32,252 nt of DNA from assembly GCA_020350785.1 (NCBI GenBank), contig CP070722.1:507983-540234 (forward strand). Reading direction: 5' to 3'. The position numbers were made by a program, and so were the translations under genes. Positions 25,472 to 32,252 of the stretch are shown piece by piece; position 1 is the first letter of the stretch; each line of letters starts with the position of its first letter. Source of the stretch: Gemmatimonadota bacterium. Lineage in GTDB: Bacteria > Gemmatimonadota > Gemmatimonadetes > Palauibacterales > KS3-K002. The notes below the pieces were generated by a model. That model did no database searches. It was not told the origin of the DNA and saw only the letters and a list, made by a program, of their open reading frames with translations.

Positions 25472-27535
25472 ATGAATATCTTCACCACCGCCTGTCCCCG
25501 TAACTGCTACAGCACCTGCGCCATGAAGGTGCAGGTAGAGAACGGCCGCATCCGTCGGATCGAGCCCCATACGGGAAACCAGGCGACGCCCGGAGGCGCG
25601 TGCCTCAAGGGCTTGAGCTACTTGGAACGCGTCTATTCGCCGGACCGCATTCTCCAGCCGCTCAGGCGCAGACCGGGTTCGGGGGAGTTCGACCCGATCT
25701 CATGGAACGAGGCCCTCGAGACGATTGCTGGAAAGCTGGACGAGCTGCGGTCGGGTCCAGGCCCTCAAAGCGTGCTTTACTACGCGGCGAGTGGGACGAA
25801 AGGGTTGCTGAATGCGGTGGGGATGGATTTCTGGCGTCGCTTCGGTGGCTGCACGACCACGTTCGGAGACCTCTGCTGGCCTGCGGGACTCGAGGCCACC
25901 CGGCTGACCCTCGGGGAGAACAAGCACAGCGCGCCGTGGGACATCGCGAAGGCAAAGCTGATCGTCCTTTGGGGAAAGAACGCGGCGGAGACCAACATCC
26001 ACCAGATGGTCTTCGTCGACCAGGCGCTCGATGCGGGGGCGAAGCTCGTGGTCGTCGATCCGCGCCGCACGCAGTCGGCTGAGCGCGCAGCGCTTCTGGT
26101 ACAGCCGAGGCCGGGAACCGATGGCGCGCTGGCCCTGGCGCTCGCCCGTCTGCTGATCGTCTCGGACCGAATCGATCATCAGTTTATTCGCGATCATGTG
26201 CACGGCTTCGAGGCATTCGCCAGCATGGTCGAGGTGTGCACGCCGGAGTGGGCGGCGGACATCACCGATGTTTCGACCGCGTTCATCCACCAGCTGGCAG
26301 AACACATCGGCACGATTCGGCCGGTCACCATCAGTCCCGGTTTCGGGATGCAGCGCTACACCAATAGCGGTCAGACGATGCGGGCGTTGCTGGCACTACT
26401 GGCCATCACCGGCAACATCGGCAAACCGGGTGCGGGTTGGGTCTACGCCAATCTGCAGAGTCACATCTTCGATGAAGTACGGGATCCCATCGCCTTCTAT
26501 CCGCCGGAACGTCCGGATGGCGTGGTGCGCATCTCGATCTCGACGGCGCGCCTCGGCAAAGACATGCTGGCGACGCGTGATCCGGAGCTGCGGATGGCCT
26601 GGGTCGAGCGCGGCAATCCGGTTACCCAAAACCCTGAGACGAACACGGTGCTGGAGGCTTTCCGCGCTCTGGACTTCCGGGTCGTCGTCGACCAGTTCCT
26701 CACCGACACCGCCCGCGAGGCCGATATCGTCCTGCCCGCGAAGACGATGTTCGAGCAATCAGACGTCATCGGCGCCTACTGGCACGCTTACATCCAGTTC
26801 AAGCAGAAAGTGATCGATCCACCGGGCGCGGTGAAGCCCGAGTCGGAGATTTACGGGCTCTTGGCTGAGCGCCTGGGCCTACCAGGGGCTGATGACGGTA
26901 CGGTCTTCCCGGTCTCCGACGAGGAGGTGGAGACGTATCTGAGCGCCAGGCTGTCACCATTCCCGGAGTTGAGCCTGGAGCGTTTGAGGGAGGACCCGCA
27001 GCTGGCCCCGGGCCAAGAGGAAGTGGCGTTCGCGGATAGAGTGTTCGCCACGCCGAGTGGGAAGATAGAGTTGGAGTCTGAGGAAGCCTACCGGCGCTGG
27101 GGCGTCGACGCGCTTCCGGTTTACACGGAACCGGTGGAATCGGTACGTGGCGGCGCCCCGGATGCGGATATCTTACCGCTGTACTTGATGACGCCCAACA
27201 CCAAGAATCGCATTCACTCACAGTTCAACAACCTGCGGATGATCCGACAGCTCAGTCCCAGGCCGTTGGTGCACATCCACCCCGACGACGCGCGCCGGCG
27301 GCGCATTCGCGACGGCGATCTTGTCCGTGTGCATAACGACCGGGGCGAGCTAATCCTGGAAGCGAGCCTCGATAACGGATTGAAGGCGGGCTGCGTGTCG
27401 ATCACCAACGGCTGGTGGATCTCGGAGGGCGGAACTGTGAACTTCTGTTCGGCCGGGCGTGAAACTGATATGGGACACGGCGCGGCATTCCACGATGTGC
27501 GGGTAGAAGTGCGGGCGCTGGACGATGGCGAATAG
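25472..27535 (+). CDS. DMSO-reductase-family molybdopterin oxidoreductase, cytoplasmic type
   Basis: 687 residues. Seen: N-terminal 4Fe-4S motif CPRNCYSTC plus GACLKG (Cys8, 12, 16, 44), then PISWNEALETIAGKL, YYAASGTKGLLN, FGDLCWPAGLEA with Cys135 as the likely Mo ligand, LIVLWGKNAAETNIHQM, VVVDPRRTQSAERA, PGTDGALALALARLLI and RPLVHIHPDDARRRRIRDGDLVRVHNDRG near the C-terminus (cofactor-binding cap). This is the catalytic subunit of a complex iron-sulfur molybdoenzyme. There is no twin-arginine signal: the protein begins four residues before the cluster region, and an in-frame TAG directly precedes the ATG. It should therefore work on the cytoplasmic face. Substrate unknown. It overlaps the next gene by 11 bp, which encodes its electron-transfer and membrane partner. 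No TorD-type chaperone gene is nearby. Confidence 0.93.
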   Translation: MNIFTTACPRNCYSTCAMKVQVENGRIRRIEPHTGNQATPGGACLKGLSYLERVYSPDRILQPLRRRPGSGEFDPISWNEALETIAGKLDELRSGPGPQSVLYYAASGTKGLLNAVGMDFWRRFGGCTTTFGDLCWPAGLEATRLTLGENKHSAPWDIAKAKLIVLWGKNAAETNIHQMVFVDQALDAGAKLVVVDPRRTQSAERAALLVQPRPGTDGALALALARLLIVSDRIDHQFIRDHVHGFEAFASMVEVCTPEWAADITDVSTAFIHQLAEHIGTIRPVTISPGFGMQRYTNSGQTMRALLALLAITGNIGKPGAGWVYANLQSHIFDEVRDPIAFYPPERPDGVVRISISTARLGKDMLATRDPELRMAWVERGNPVTQNPETNTVLEAFRALDFRVVVDQFLTDTAREADIVLPAKTMFEQSDVIGAYWHAYIQFKQKVIDPPGAVKPESEIYGLLAERLGLPGADDGTVFPVSDEEVETYLSARLSPFPELSLERLREDPQLAPGQEEVAFADRVFATPSGKIELESEEAYRRWGVDALPVYTEPVESVRGGAPDADILPLYLMTPNTKNRIHSQFNNLRMIRQLSPRPLVHIHPDDARRRRIRDGDLVRVHNDRGELILEASLDNGLKAGCVSITNGWWISEGGTVNFCSAGRETDMGHGAAFHDVRVEVRALDDGE

Positions 27536-28904
27536 CTTCGTCTTCGATCCTAACCGCTGCACCGGTTGCCATGCTTGCCGGCTGGCGTGCAGCATCGAGA
27601 ACGACCTGGGGCTGGAGCGGAGCTGGCGGCGGATAGACACGTATAATCGCAACCATCTCCCCAACCTACCGCTCTACCATTTGTCGCTCGCCTGCAACCA
27701 CTGCAACGAGCCCGCTTGCATGTATGCCTGCCCGGCCCTGGCCTACTCGCGCGACACAGCGACCGGTGCGCTGATCCTCGACGAAGGGAAATGCTTAGGT
27801 TGCAGATACTGCGCCTGGGCCTGCCCCTACGATGCGCCCGTCTTTGATCAGGCGCGCGGTATAATGACGAAGTGCACCTTCTGCAACCATCGTTTGCTCG
27901 ACGGCCTCAAGCCCGCCTGCGCCGCGCTCTGCCCGACCGGCGCCCTGGATTTCGCCGACTTGCCGGAAGACCGGCTCCGCCAGGAGATAGCCGGCTTTCC
28001 GACCAGCGCGCTGCAACCCCGACTACAGATCAAGCCGCTTCGCCCAGAGCGGAAACGGCCGCTGATGACGGCGGCGGATGTGAGAAATCCGTTCGTCCCA
28101 AGTCAGGAGCCTTCTGGGTCCGAAATATCGCTTCGCTCTGAGTGGTCGCTGGTCGGGTTTACGACTCTGCTGGCGGTGCTGGTCGCTACCGTCACCGCCA
28201 ACCTGAAAGGAGCTCTCGCGGTACCTCCGCTGGTCTTCCTAGGCGCGGCAGCTCTCAAGCTGGGGCTTGCGAGCGCGCACCTGGGCCGACTGAGTCGTGC
28301 TTATCGTGCCGTGCTCAACCTGCGCCGTTCCTGGCTGAGCCGTGAGGTCGTGGCTGTCTCGTCGTTCGTCGGCCTGAGCTGCGCGTACCTCTGGTTGGCC
28401 CCTGACAGCAGGATCGTCGGCGCAAGCGCCGTACTCGCCGGCGTGGCGGCACTGTGGTGCGCCGATCAGGTCTACGGTGTCCTCGATGGCGCGGCACCCG
28501 TGTATCAGCACAGCGCCAGCGTGTTATGGACCGGCCTCTACCTGAGCGGCTTGCTGGGGGGGACGGCTTGGCTGGCGGGTCTCCTTGGTTTCGGCAAGAT
28601 GATGCTCTACGTTCTGCGTAAGTTGAGGTTACTCGACACAGGCAAGCCGGTACGGCCGCTGATCAGCGCGGCGCGATTGGTGGTGGGCCTGTTGCTCCCA
28701 CTGCTGCTTTGGTCCATCGATCGAGAGGCGACCGTCGCCTTGCAGGTTTTCTTCGCTTTGTTGGGTGAAGCGATCGACCGCGCCGAGTTCTACTCTGAGT
28801 TGCAGCCGCGCTCGCCGCGCCGACAGATGGCTCTCGAACTTGATCATCAGCTTGGTGTCCGCTCTGGGAGGAGTGTAGAGCCGGCGCTTTCAGGGGCAGA
28901 CTGA
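27525..28904 (+). CDS. Fused four-cluster ferredoxin (DmsB-like) and DmsC-like membrane anchor
   Basis: 459 residues in one frame. The first ~150 residues carry 16 cysteines in four groups: 12/15/18/22, 57/60/65/69, 90/93/96/100 and 117/120/132/136, the DmsB/PsrB arrangement for four 4Fe-4S clusters. From about 205 to 425 the chain is strongly hydrophobic with about eight segments, the DmsC-type anchor that exchanges electrons with quinones (WSLVGFTTLLAVLVATV; VYQHSASVLWTGLYLSGLLGGTAWLAG). In E. coli these are two proteins, so this is a natural fusion. The FeS part has no export signal, which matches the non-Tat catalytic subunit and places both in the cytoplasm. It overlaps the previous gene by 11 bp; the next gene starts 72 bp later. 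Confidence 0.92.
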   Translation: MANSFVFDPNRCTGCHACRLACSIENDLGLERSWRRIDTYNRNHLPNLPLYHLSLACNHCNEPACMYACPALAYSRDTATGALILDEGKCLGCRYCAWACPYDAPVFDQARGIMTKCTFCNHRLLDGLKPACAALCPTGALDFADLPEDRLRQEIAGFPTSALQPRLQIKPLRPERKRPLMTAADVRNPFVPSQEPSGSEISLRSEWSLVGFTTLLAVLVATVTANLKGALAVPPLVFLGAAALKLGLASAHLGRLSRAYRAVLNLRRSWLSREVVAVSSFVGLSCAYLWLAPDSRIVGASAVLAGVAALWCADQVYGVLDGAAPVYQHSASVLWTGLYLSGLLGGTAWLAGLLGFGKMMLYVLRKLRLLDTGKPVRPLISAARLVVGLLLPLLLWSIDREATVALQVFFALLGEAIDRAEFYSELQPRSPRRQMALELDHQLGVRSGRSVEPALSGAD

Positions 28905-28976
28905 TTCGCTGTCACTTGACTACCAGCGGTCGTGCATGGGAAGTTGTGACAGAGGCTCCTCGATACCGACAAGGCG

Positions 28977-29705
28977 ATGCGGCGACGGATTGCGGCGATA
29001 GTCAGCCTGGCGCTTTTGCCACCACTCGTTGGCGTGGTGGGCGCTCTGAAGCGCCAAGACTCGCAGGCGGAGCGCTACGAGAACGAGCGTCTCGCCATGG
29101 TGCGGCAGATCGAGCAGTACGGAGTGCGCGACTCCGCGACTCTCGCCGCCATGCGGTCGGTGCCGCGCCACGATTTCGTGCCGCGCGAGCAGCGTCGACG
29201 CGCCTACGGGGACCACCCGCTTCCTATCGGTTACGGACAGACCATCTCCCAGCCCTACATCGTGGCCTATATGACGGAGATCCTGGAACCGGAGCCGGCG
29301 ATGAAGATCCTGGAAGTGGGCACCGGCTCCGGTTACCAGGCGGCTGTGCTCGCGGATATCGGTTGCGCCGTCTACACGATCGAGATCTTCGAGGCTCTCG
29401 CCGATAGCGCGCGCTTGCGACTCAGGCGGCTCGGCTACGACAACGTCTTGGTGCGGCACGCGGACGGTCACTACGGCTGGGAGGAGGCGGCTCCCTTCGA
29501 TGCCGTCATTGTCACCGCCGCCGCTGGGTTCATTCCGCCGGCGCTGGTCGATCAACTGAAGCCGGGTGGCCGGATGGTGATTCCGGTGGGCAGCGTCTAC
29601 GGCGTACAGAACCTCATCTTTCTGGAGAAGGACACCAGCGGTGACGTGCGAACGCGAAACCTGCTTCCCGTGCGCTTCGTGCCCATGCTGAAAGGGCTTC
29701 GCTGA
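28977..29705 (+). CDS. pcm: Protein-L-isoaspartate O-methyltransferase with N-terminal export/anchor segment
   Basis: 242 residues. PCMT transfers a methyl group from SAM to isoaspartyl residues in damaged proteins so that they can revert to aspartate. Seen: RHDFVPREQRRRAYGDHPLPIGYGQTISQP (the family's 'VPR..FVP......AY.D.PLPIG.GQTISQP' block), MKILEVGTGSGYQAAVLA (SAM loop), VYTIEI, FDAVIVTAAAGFIPPALVDQLKPGGRMVIPVG. All core motifs are intact. Unusually, residues 1-24 read basic-hydrophobic (MRRRIAAIVSLALLPPLVGVVGAL), a signal peptide or membrane anchor. Exported or anchored PCMTs are found in several Gram-negatives, where the source of SAM is a puzzle. It lies 72 bp after the ferredoxin-anchor gene and 5 bp before the next gene, so the operon is likely. 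Confidence 0.93.
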   Translation: MRRRIAAIVSLALLPPLVGVVGALKRQDSQAERYENERLAMVRQIEQYGVRDSATLAAMRSVPRHDFVPREQRRRAYGDHPLPIGYGQTISQPYIVAYMTEILEPEPAMKILEVGTGSGYQAAVLADIGCAVYTIEIFEALADSARLRLRRLGYDNVLVRHADGHYGWEEAAPFDAVIVTAAAGFIPPALVDQLKPGGRMVIPVGSVYGVQNLIFLEKDTSGDVRTRNLLPVRFVPMLKGLR

Positions 29706-29710
29706 ATCGA

Positions 29711-32116
29711 GTGACAAGGTACTCGCGGCCGCTTGCCATTGCGCTCATCTCGGCCAGCACGCTCTCCTACGAGATCCTCCTGGTACGAATCTTCGCCATC
29801 GAACAGTTCCATCACTTTGCCTACATGGCGATCGGCGTCGCCATGTTGGGCTTTGGTGCGAGCGGGACGCTGTTGGCGCTGGCAGGCCGAAGGCCGGAAG
29901 CCCAGCTCGAGCGCTGGTACTCTCGCTCGGCGCTTGCGACGCCACTCGCGCTGATCGCCAGCGCTACGCTGGTGCACCTTGTACCGCTGGACGCCACCCA
30001 ATTGCTCTGGGATAGCGGCCAGTGGCCGCGACTCGCCGCGGTCTATCTCTTGCTGGCTTTGCCCTTCGGTGTCGGTTCTCTGCTGATCTTGCTCTCCTTG
30101 ACGCTGGAGCCGGAGCGCGCGGGCACGCTTTACGGGGCGAGCTTTCTGGGGGCGGGACTCGGTACGGCGCTGGCCGTGGCGGTGCTGTGGCTGGCGCTCC
30201 CAAATCGAGCGCTGGCTGCGCCGGCACTCGTGGCGGCTCTAGGAGCCTTGGCCGCTCAAAGCGGCGTGAAGATCCGCTACAAGGCTGCCGCCTGGGCCAT
30301 AATCTTGTTCGCCGCGGCCGTGTACGTGAAACCGCTCTGGCGTCTCCAAATGATTCCCTACAAAGGCCTGCCTCAGGTCGAAGCGTATCCGCAGGCGCGG
30401 CGGATAGCAGAGCGAAGCAGCCCGCTGGGCTGGGTCGTTGCGGTCGAGGCGGATGCCTTCCGCCATGCTCCGGGACTGTCGCTGGCCTTTCGCGGGACGT
30501 TCCCGCGACAGGCGGCCCTGTTCGTCGATGGAGAGGTGGCTGGGGCGGCGAGCGATTGGGGAGGCAACAGCACCGCCAGAGCTCTACTCGACTGGCTGCC
30601 CACGGCCATGCCCTACGCCCTCGGAAAACCGGAAGGTGTGCTGGTGCTGGGTGCCGGTGACGGAATGGAAGTGTGGAGCGCCTTGGCGCATGGCGCCGAT
30701 CGAGTGGTCGCATCCGAACTGAATCCGCAGCTCGTTGAGCTGGGTGCCTGGAGCACCGACGCCTCTCCCGTCCGCGGCGGCCCCGCGCCGGTCGATTGGG
30801 TGATCGGCGACGCGCGAGCCTACGTCGCCCGTTCGGAGGAACGCTTTGAGCTGATCACGCTTGGTGCGGGTCATGGCCTTGGTGCGGCCGCCGCCGGTGT
30901 GCATGCGCTCAACGAGGATTTTCTACATACGGTCGAGGCCTACGTCAGCTACTTGGAGCACCTGACCGACAATGGAGTGCTCTCGATCACGCGCTGGCTG
31001 ACCGTGCCACCGCGGTCGAACGTGCGCGTCATTCTCACGGTGGCCGAGGCGCTCAGGCGCGCGGCGCCCGCTGCGCTAGCCGACGGGATGGTGGTTGCAA
31101 GGAGCTGGGCGACTTCGACGGTGCTGGTCAAGCCGTCGGGTTTCGCGCCCGAGGAAGTGGCGAAGCTGAAGAGCTGGGCAGAGCTGCGCCGCTTCGACCT
31201 CGATTGGTACCCCGGTACAGGGCAGCACGAGACTCAGTTCAACGTCTTGGATGAGCCGACGCTATTCGAAGCGATGAGTGCGGCTGTCGCGGGTACCGAC
31301 TCGATCTCCGCCTTTGTAGCTGCCTACCCGTTCCATGTGGCGGTGGCCACTGACAGTCGCCCCTATCCCCATCACTTCCTGAGGGCAAGATCTCTGCTGG
31401 GCTTCTTACGTGGCAATCGGGGCGCCATGCTACCGTTTGCCGAGTGGGGCTACGTAGCCCTCGTCGCTACTCTGGCCCAAAGCGTGCTCTTTGCCGCAGT
31501 GCTGATGCTTGTTCCGGCGGCCCTGCGCGCCGGGGAAATGGGGCGGGGAGGGTGGTGGCTGGTTGTAGTGTACTTCGCTTCTATCGGGTTCGCCTATCTG
31601 GCTGCCGAGGTCGCCGCCATCCAGCAGTTGAATCTCCTGCTGGGTCATCCTGTCTACGCGGTGGCGGCGGTGTTGTCGGCTTTTCTTGTCTGCTCAGGTA
31701 TCGGAAGCATATGGTCGGATCGACGTCCCGCCCGAAGCGGTTGGCATGCCGGAGTTGTGATCGCGCTTTTGCTGTCGATATATGCGGCTCTGCTGTTATT
31801 CCTGATCCATCAACTCCAGCCTCTGCATCTAGCGATCCGGGCGTTGACGGCGACTCTGGTCCTGGCTCCGCTGGCCTTCCTGATGGGCCTGCCGTTCCCT
31901 CTGGGGCTTCGTGTTCTGACGGGCGAGGGCGCCGTGGCTTGGGCCTGGGCCGCTAATGGCTTCGCCTCGGTAGTCGCGACCCCGTTGGCCGCGCTGATAG
32001 CCCTGGATGCCGGCTCGCCGGTCTTGTTCTTACTGGCCGCGGCGGCCTACGCCGGTGCGGGGCTGACGCTCCGCCGCGCAGCGCGGCGGAGCGGAGCAGT
32101 TCTGCTGCAGACCTAG
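29711..32116 (+). CDS. Membrane protein with embedded spermidine-synthase-like Rossmann domain (paralogue B)
   Basis: 801 residues from a GTG 5 bp after the pcm stop. Layout by eye: N-terminal membrane region (about 5-225, seven or so segments), a soluble SAM-type domain (about 240-560) and a C-terminal membrane region (about 575-795). Seen: TLSYEILLVRIFAIEQFHHF in the first helix, VLVLGAGDGMEVWSAL (nucleotide loop), VVASELNPQLVELG (acidic contact), WVIGDARAYVA, and FELITLGAGHG where spermidine synthases carry YDxIxxDxxDP. Both Asp residues are lost (Gly385 and a His), so it is not expected to be an aminopropyltransferase. It shares architecture and the E-x4-R of helix one with the gene at 6116-8320. 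Its role may be linked to the molybdoenzyme and PCMT genes ahead of it. It shares its stop bases with the convergent gene. Confidence 0.85.
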   Translation: MTRYSRPLAIALISASTLSYEILLVRIFAIEQFHHFAYMAIGVAMLGFGASGTLLALAGRRPEAQLERWYSRSALATPLALIASATLVHLVPLDATQLLWDSGQWPRLAAVYLLLALPFGVGSLLILLSLTLEPERAGTLYGASFLGAGLGTALAVAVLWLALPNRALAAPALVAALGALAAQSGVKIRYKAAAWAIILFAAAVYVKPLWRLQMIPYKGLPQVEAYPQARRIAERSSPLGWVVAVEADAFRHAPGLSLAFRGTFPRQAALFVDGEVAGAASDWGGNSTARALLDWLPTAMPYALGKPEGVLVLGAGDGMEVWSALAHGADRVVASELNPQLVELGAWSTDASPVRGGPAPVDWVIGDARAYVARSEERFELITLGAGHGLGAAAAGVHALNEDFLHTVEAYVSYLEHLTDNGVLSITRWLTVPPRSNVRVILTVAEALRRAAPAALADGMVVARSWATSTVLVKPSGFAPEEVAKLKSWAELRRFDLDWYPGTGQHETQFNVLDEPTLFEAMSAAVAGTDSISAFVAAYPFHVAVATDSRPYPHHFLRARSLLGFLRGNRGAMLPFAEWGYVALVATLAQSVLFAAVLMLVPAALRAGEMGRGGWWLVVVYFASIGFAYLAAEVAAIQQLNLLLGHPVYAVAAVLSAFLVCSGIGSIWSDRRPARSGWHAGVVIALLLSIYAALLLFLIHQLQPLHLAIRALTATLVLAPLAFLMGLPFPLGLRVLTGEGAVAWAWAANGFASVVATPLAALIALDAGSPVLFLLAAAAYAGAGLTLRRAARRSGAVLLQT
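32067..32093. repeat. Near-perfect GC palindrome at the end of a convergent gene pair
   Basis: CGCTCCGCCGCGC and its exact reverse complement flank one central A (13 bp arms, 32067-32079 and 32081-32093), ending 21 bp before the shared stop codons. It is read as coding for Arg/Ala-rich residues, yet its symmetry and position suggest a two-way transcription barrier. There is no T-tract on either side. Confidence 0.6.
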
Positions 32117-32252
32117 GGCCAGATGCCGCGGGCCAGGGTGACGTTGGCGACCCGGCTGACGGCGAGGATATAGGCGGCGGTCCGCAGATCCACCGGCTCC
32201 AGCGGCGCGCCGCCCAGTCCCCGCTTCTTGCGCTCGTTCTCCAGCGCGTCCA
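32113..32252 (-). CDS. Glu/Leu/Phe/Val dehydrogenase (glutamate dehydrogenase type), C-terminal end, cut by right edge
   Basis: Reading the minus strand toward 32113 gives 46 codons ending in TAG. The visible sequence, with ALENERKKRG followed by VDLRTAAYILAVSRV and TLARGIWP before the stop, matches the conserved C-terminal helix and tail of bacterial NAD(P)-linked glutamate dehydrogenases ('.DLRTAAYvlAv.RVa.vtl.RGi.P'). These enzymes interconvert glutamate and 2-oxoglutarate plus ammonia in the cytosol. The catalytic and nucleotide-binding parts lie outside the window. Its stop codon (32115-32113) shares the CTAG tetranucleotide with the stop of the convergent gene. Confidence 0.85.
   Translation of the reverse strand, partial: DALENERKKRGLGGAPLEPVDLRTAAYILAVSRVANVTLARGIWP

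Noticed and set aside
25293-25475. 60-codon + frame overlapping the molybdoenzyme start by 4 bp
   Set aside because: The ATGA overlap looked like coupling, and I checked it as a possible frameshifted Tat signal. It has no hydrophobic segment after its arginines and no ribosome site.

Overview
The window is high-GC bacterial chromosome, densely coding and mostly on the + strand. It holds 21 protein genes, two of them cut by the window edges. I see no tRNA, rRNA, CRISPR array, transposase or integrase. The best taxonomic hint is the style of several proteins: a kinase-less FlgO/TolB-like TPR protein with a 'KRRHVWRAMIAYAA'-type membrane N-terminus, several lineage-style lipoproteins, and a CusCBA set next to a Cys-rich leader protein. 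Together these suggest a Gram-negative aerobe or facultative organism of the Gemmatimonadota/Acidobacteriota kind. This is inference from gene style, not a phylogenetic result.

Layout. 1-461 (-): N-terminus of a sodium:solute symporter, divergent from udp (uridine phosphorylase, 696-1457). Then come an AmrS-type radical SAM enzyme (1544-2617), a phosphodiester glycosidase lipoprotein (2754-3704) and an HGSNAT-like membrane acetyltransferase (3746-4876). 5206-5874 is a lipoprotein with Ca-loop-like motifs, closed by a hairpin. 6116-8320 is a membrane protein with an embedded spermidine-synthase-like domain. 8509-10383 is the FlgO-like/TPR protein. A 0.6 kb gap with a long inverted repeat leads to a small lipoprotein (11005-11442) and a beta-CASP RNase (11584-12987). 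On the - strand lie a tandem-ACT protein (14323-13907) and a LOG-family protein (13773-13012). 14777-15916 is another large lipoprotein with a textbook terminator, followed by aconitase (16144-18837).

19028-25137 is a metal-efflux block: Cys/His-rich exported protein, CusC, CusB, CusA. The three methionines of the CusA Cu(I)/Ag(I) site are conserved with exact E. coli spacing, so Cu/Ag export is much more likely than Zn/Co/Cd.

25472-32116 is the most unusual part. It is a tight four-gene + strand run: (i) a DMSO-reductase-family molybdoenzyme without a Tat signal, (ii) a single polypeptide fusing a four-cluster ferredoxin (DmsB-like) to a DmsC-like membrane anchor, (iii) a protein-isoaspartate methyltransferase with an N-terminal export or anchor segment, and (iv) an 801-residue membrane protein with an embedded spermidine-synthase-like Rossmann domain. 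The last is a paralogue of the 6116-8320 gene. Both paralogues lack the catalytic aspartate of aminopropyltransferases, so true polyamine synthesis is unlikely. The run ends by sharing a CTAG stop tetranucleotide with a convergent glutamate dehydrogenase gene that leaves the right edge.
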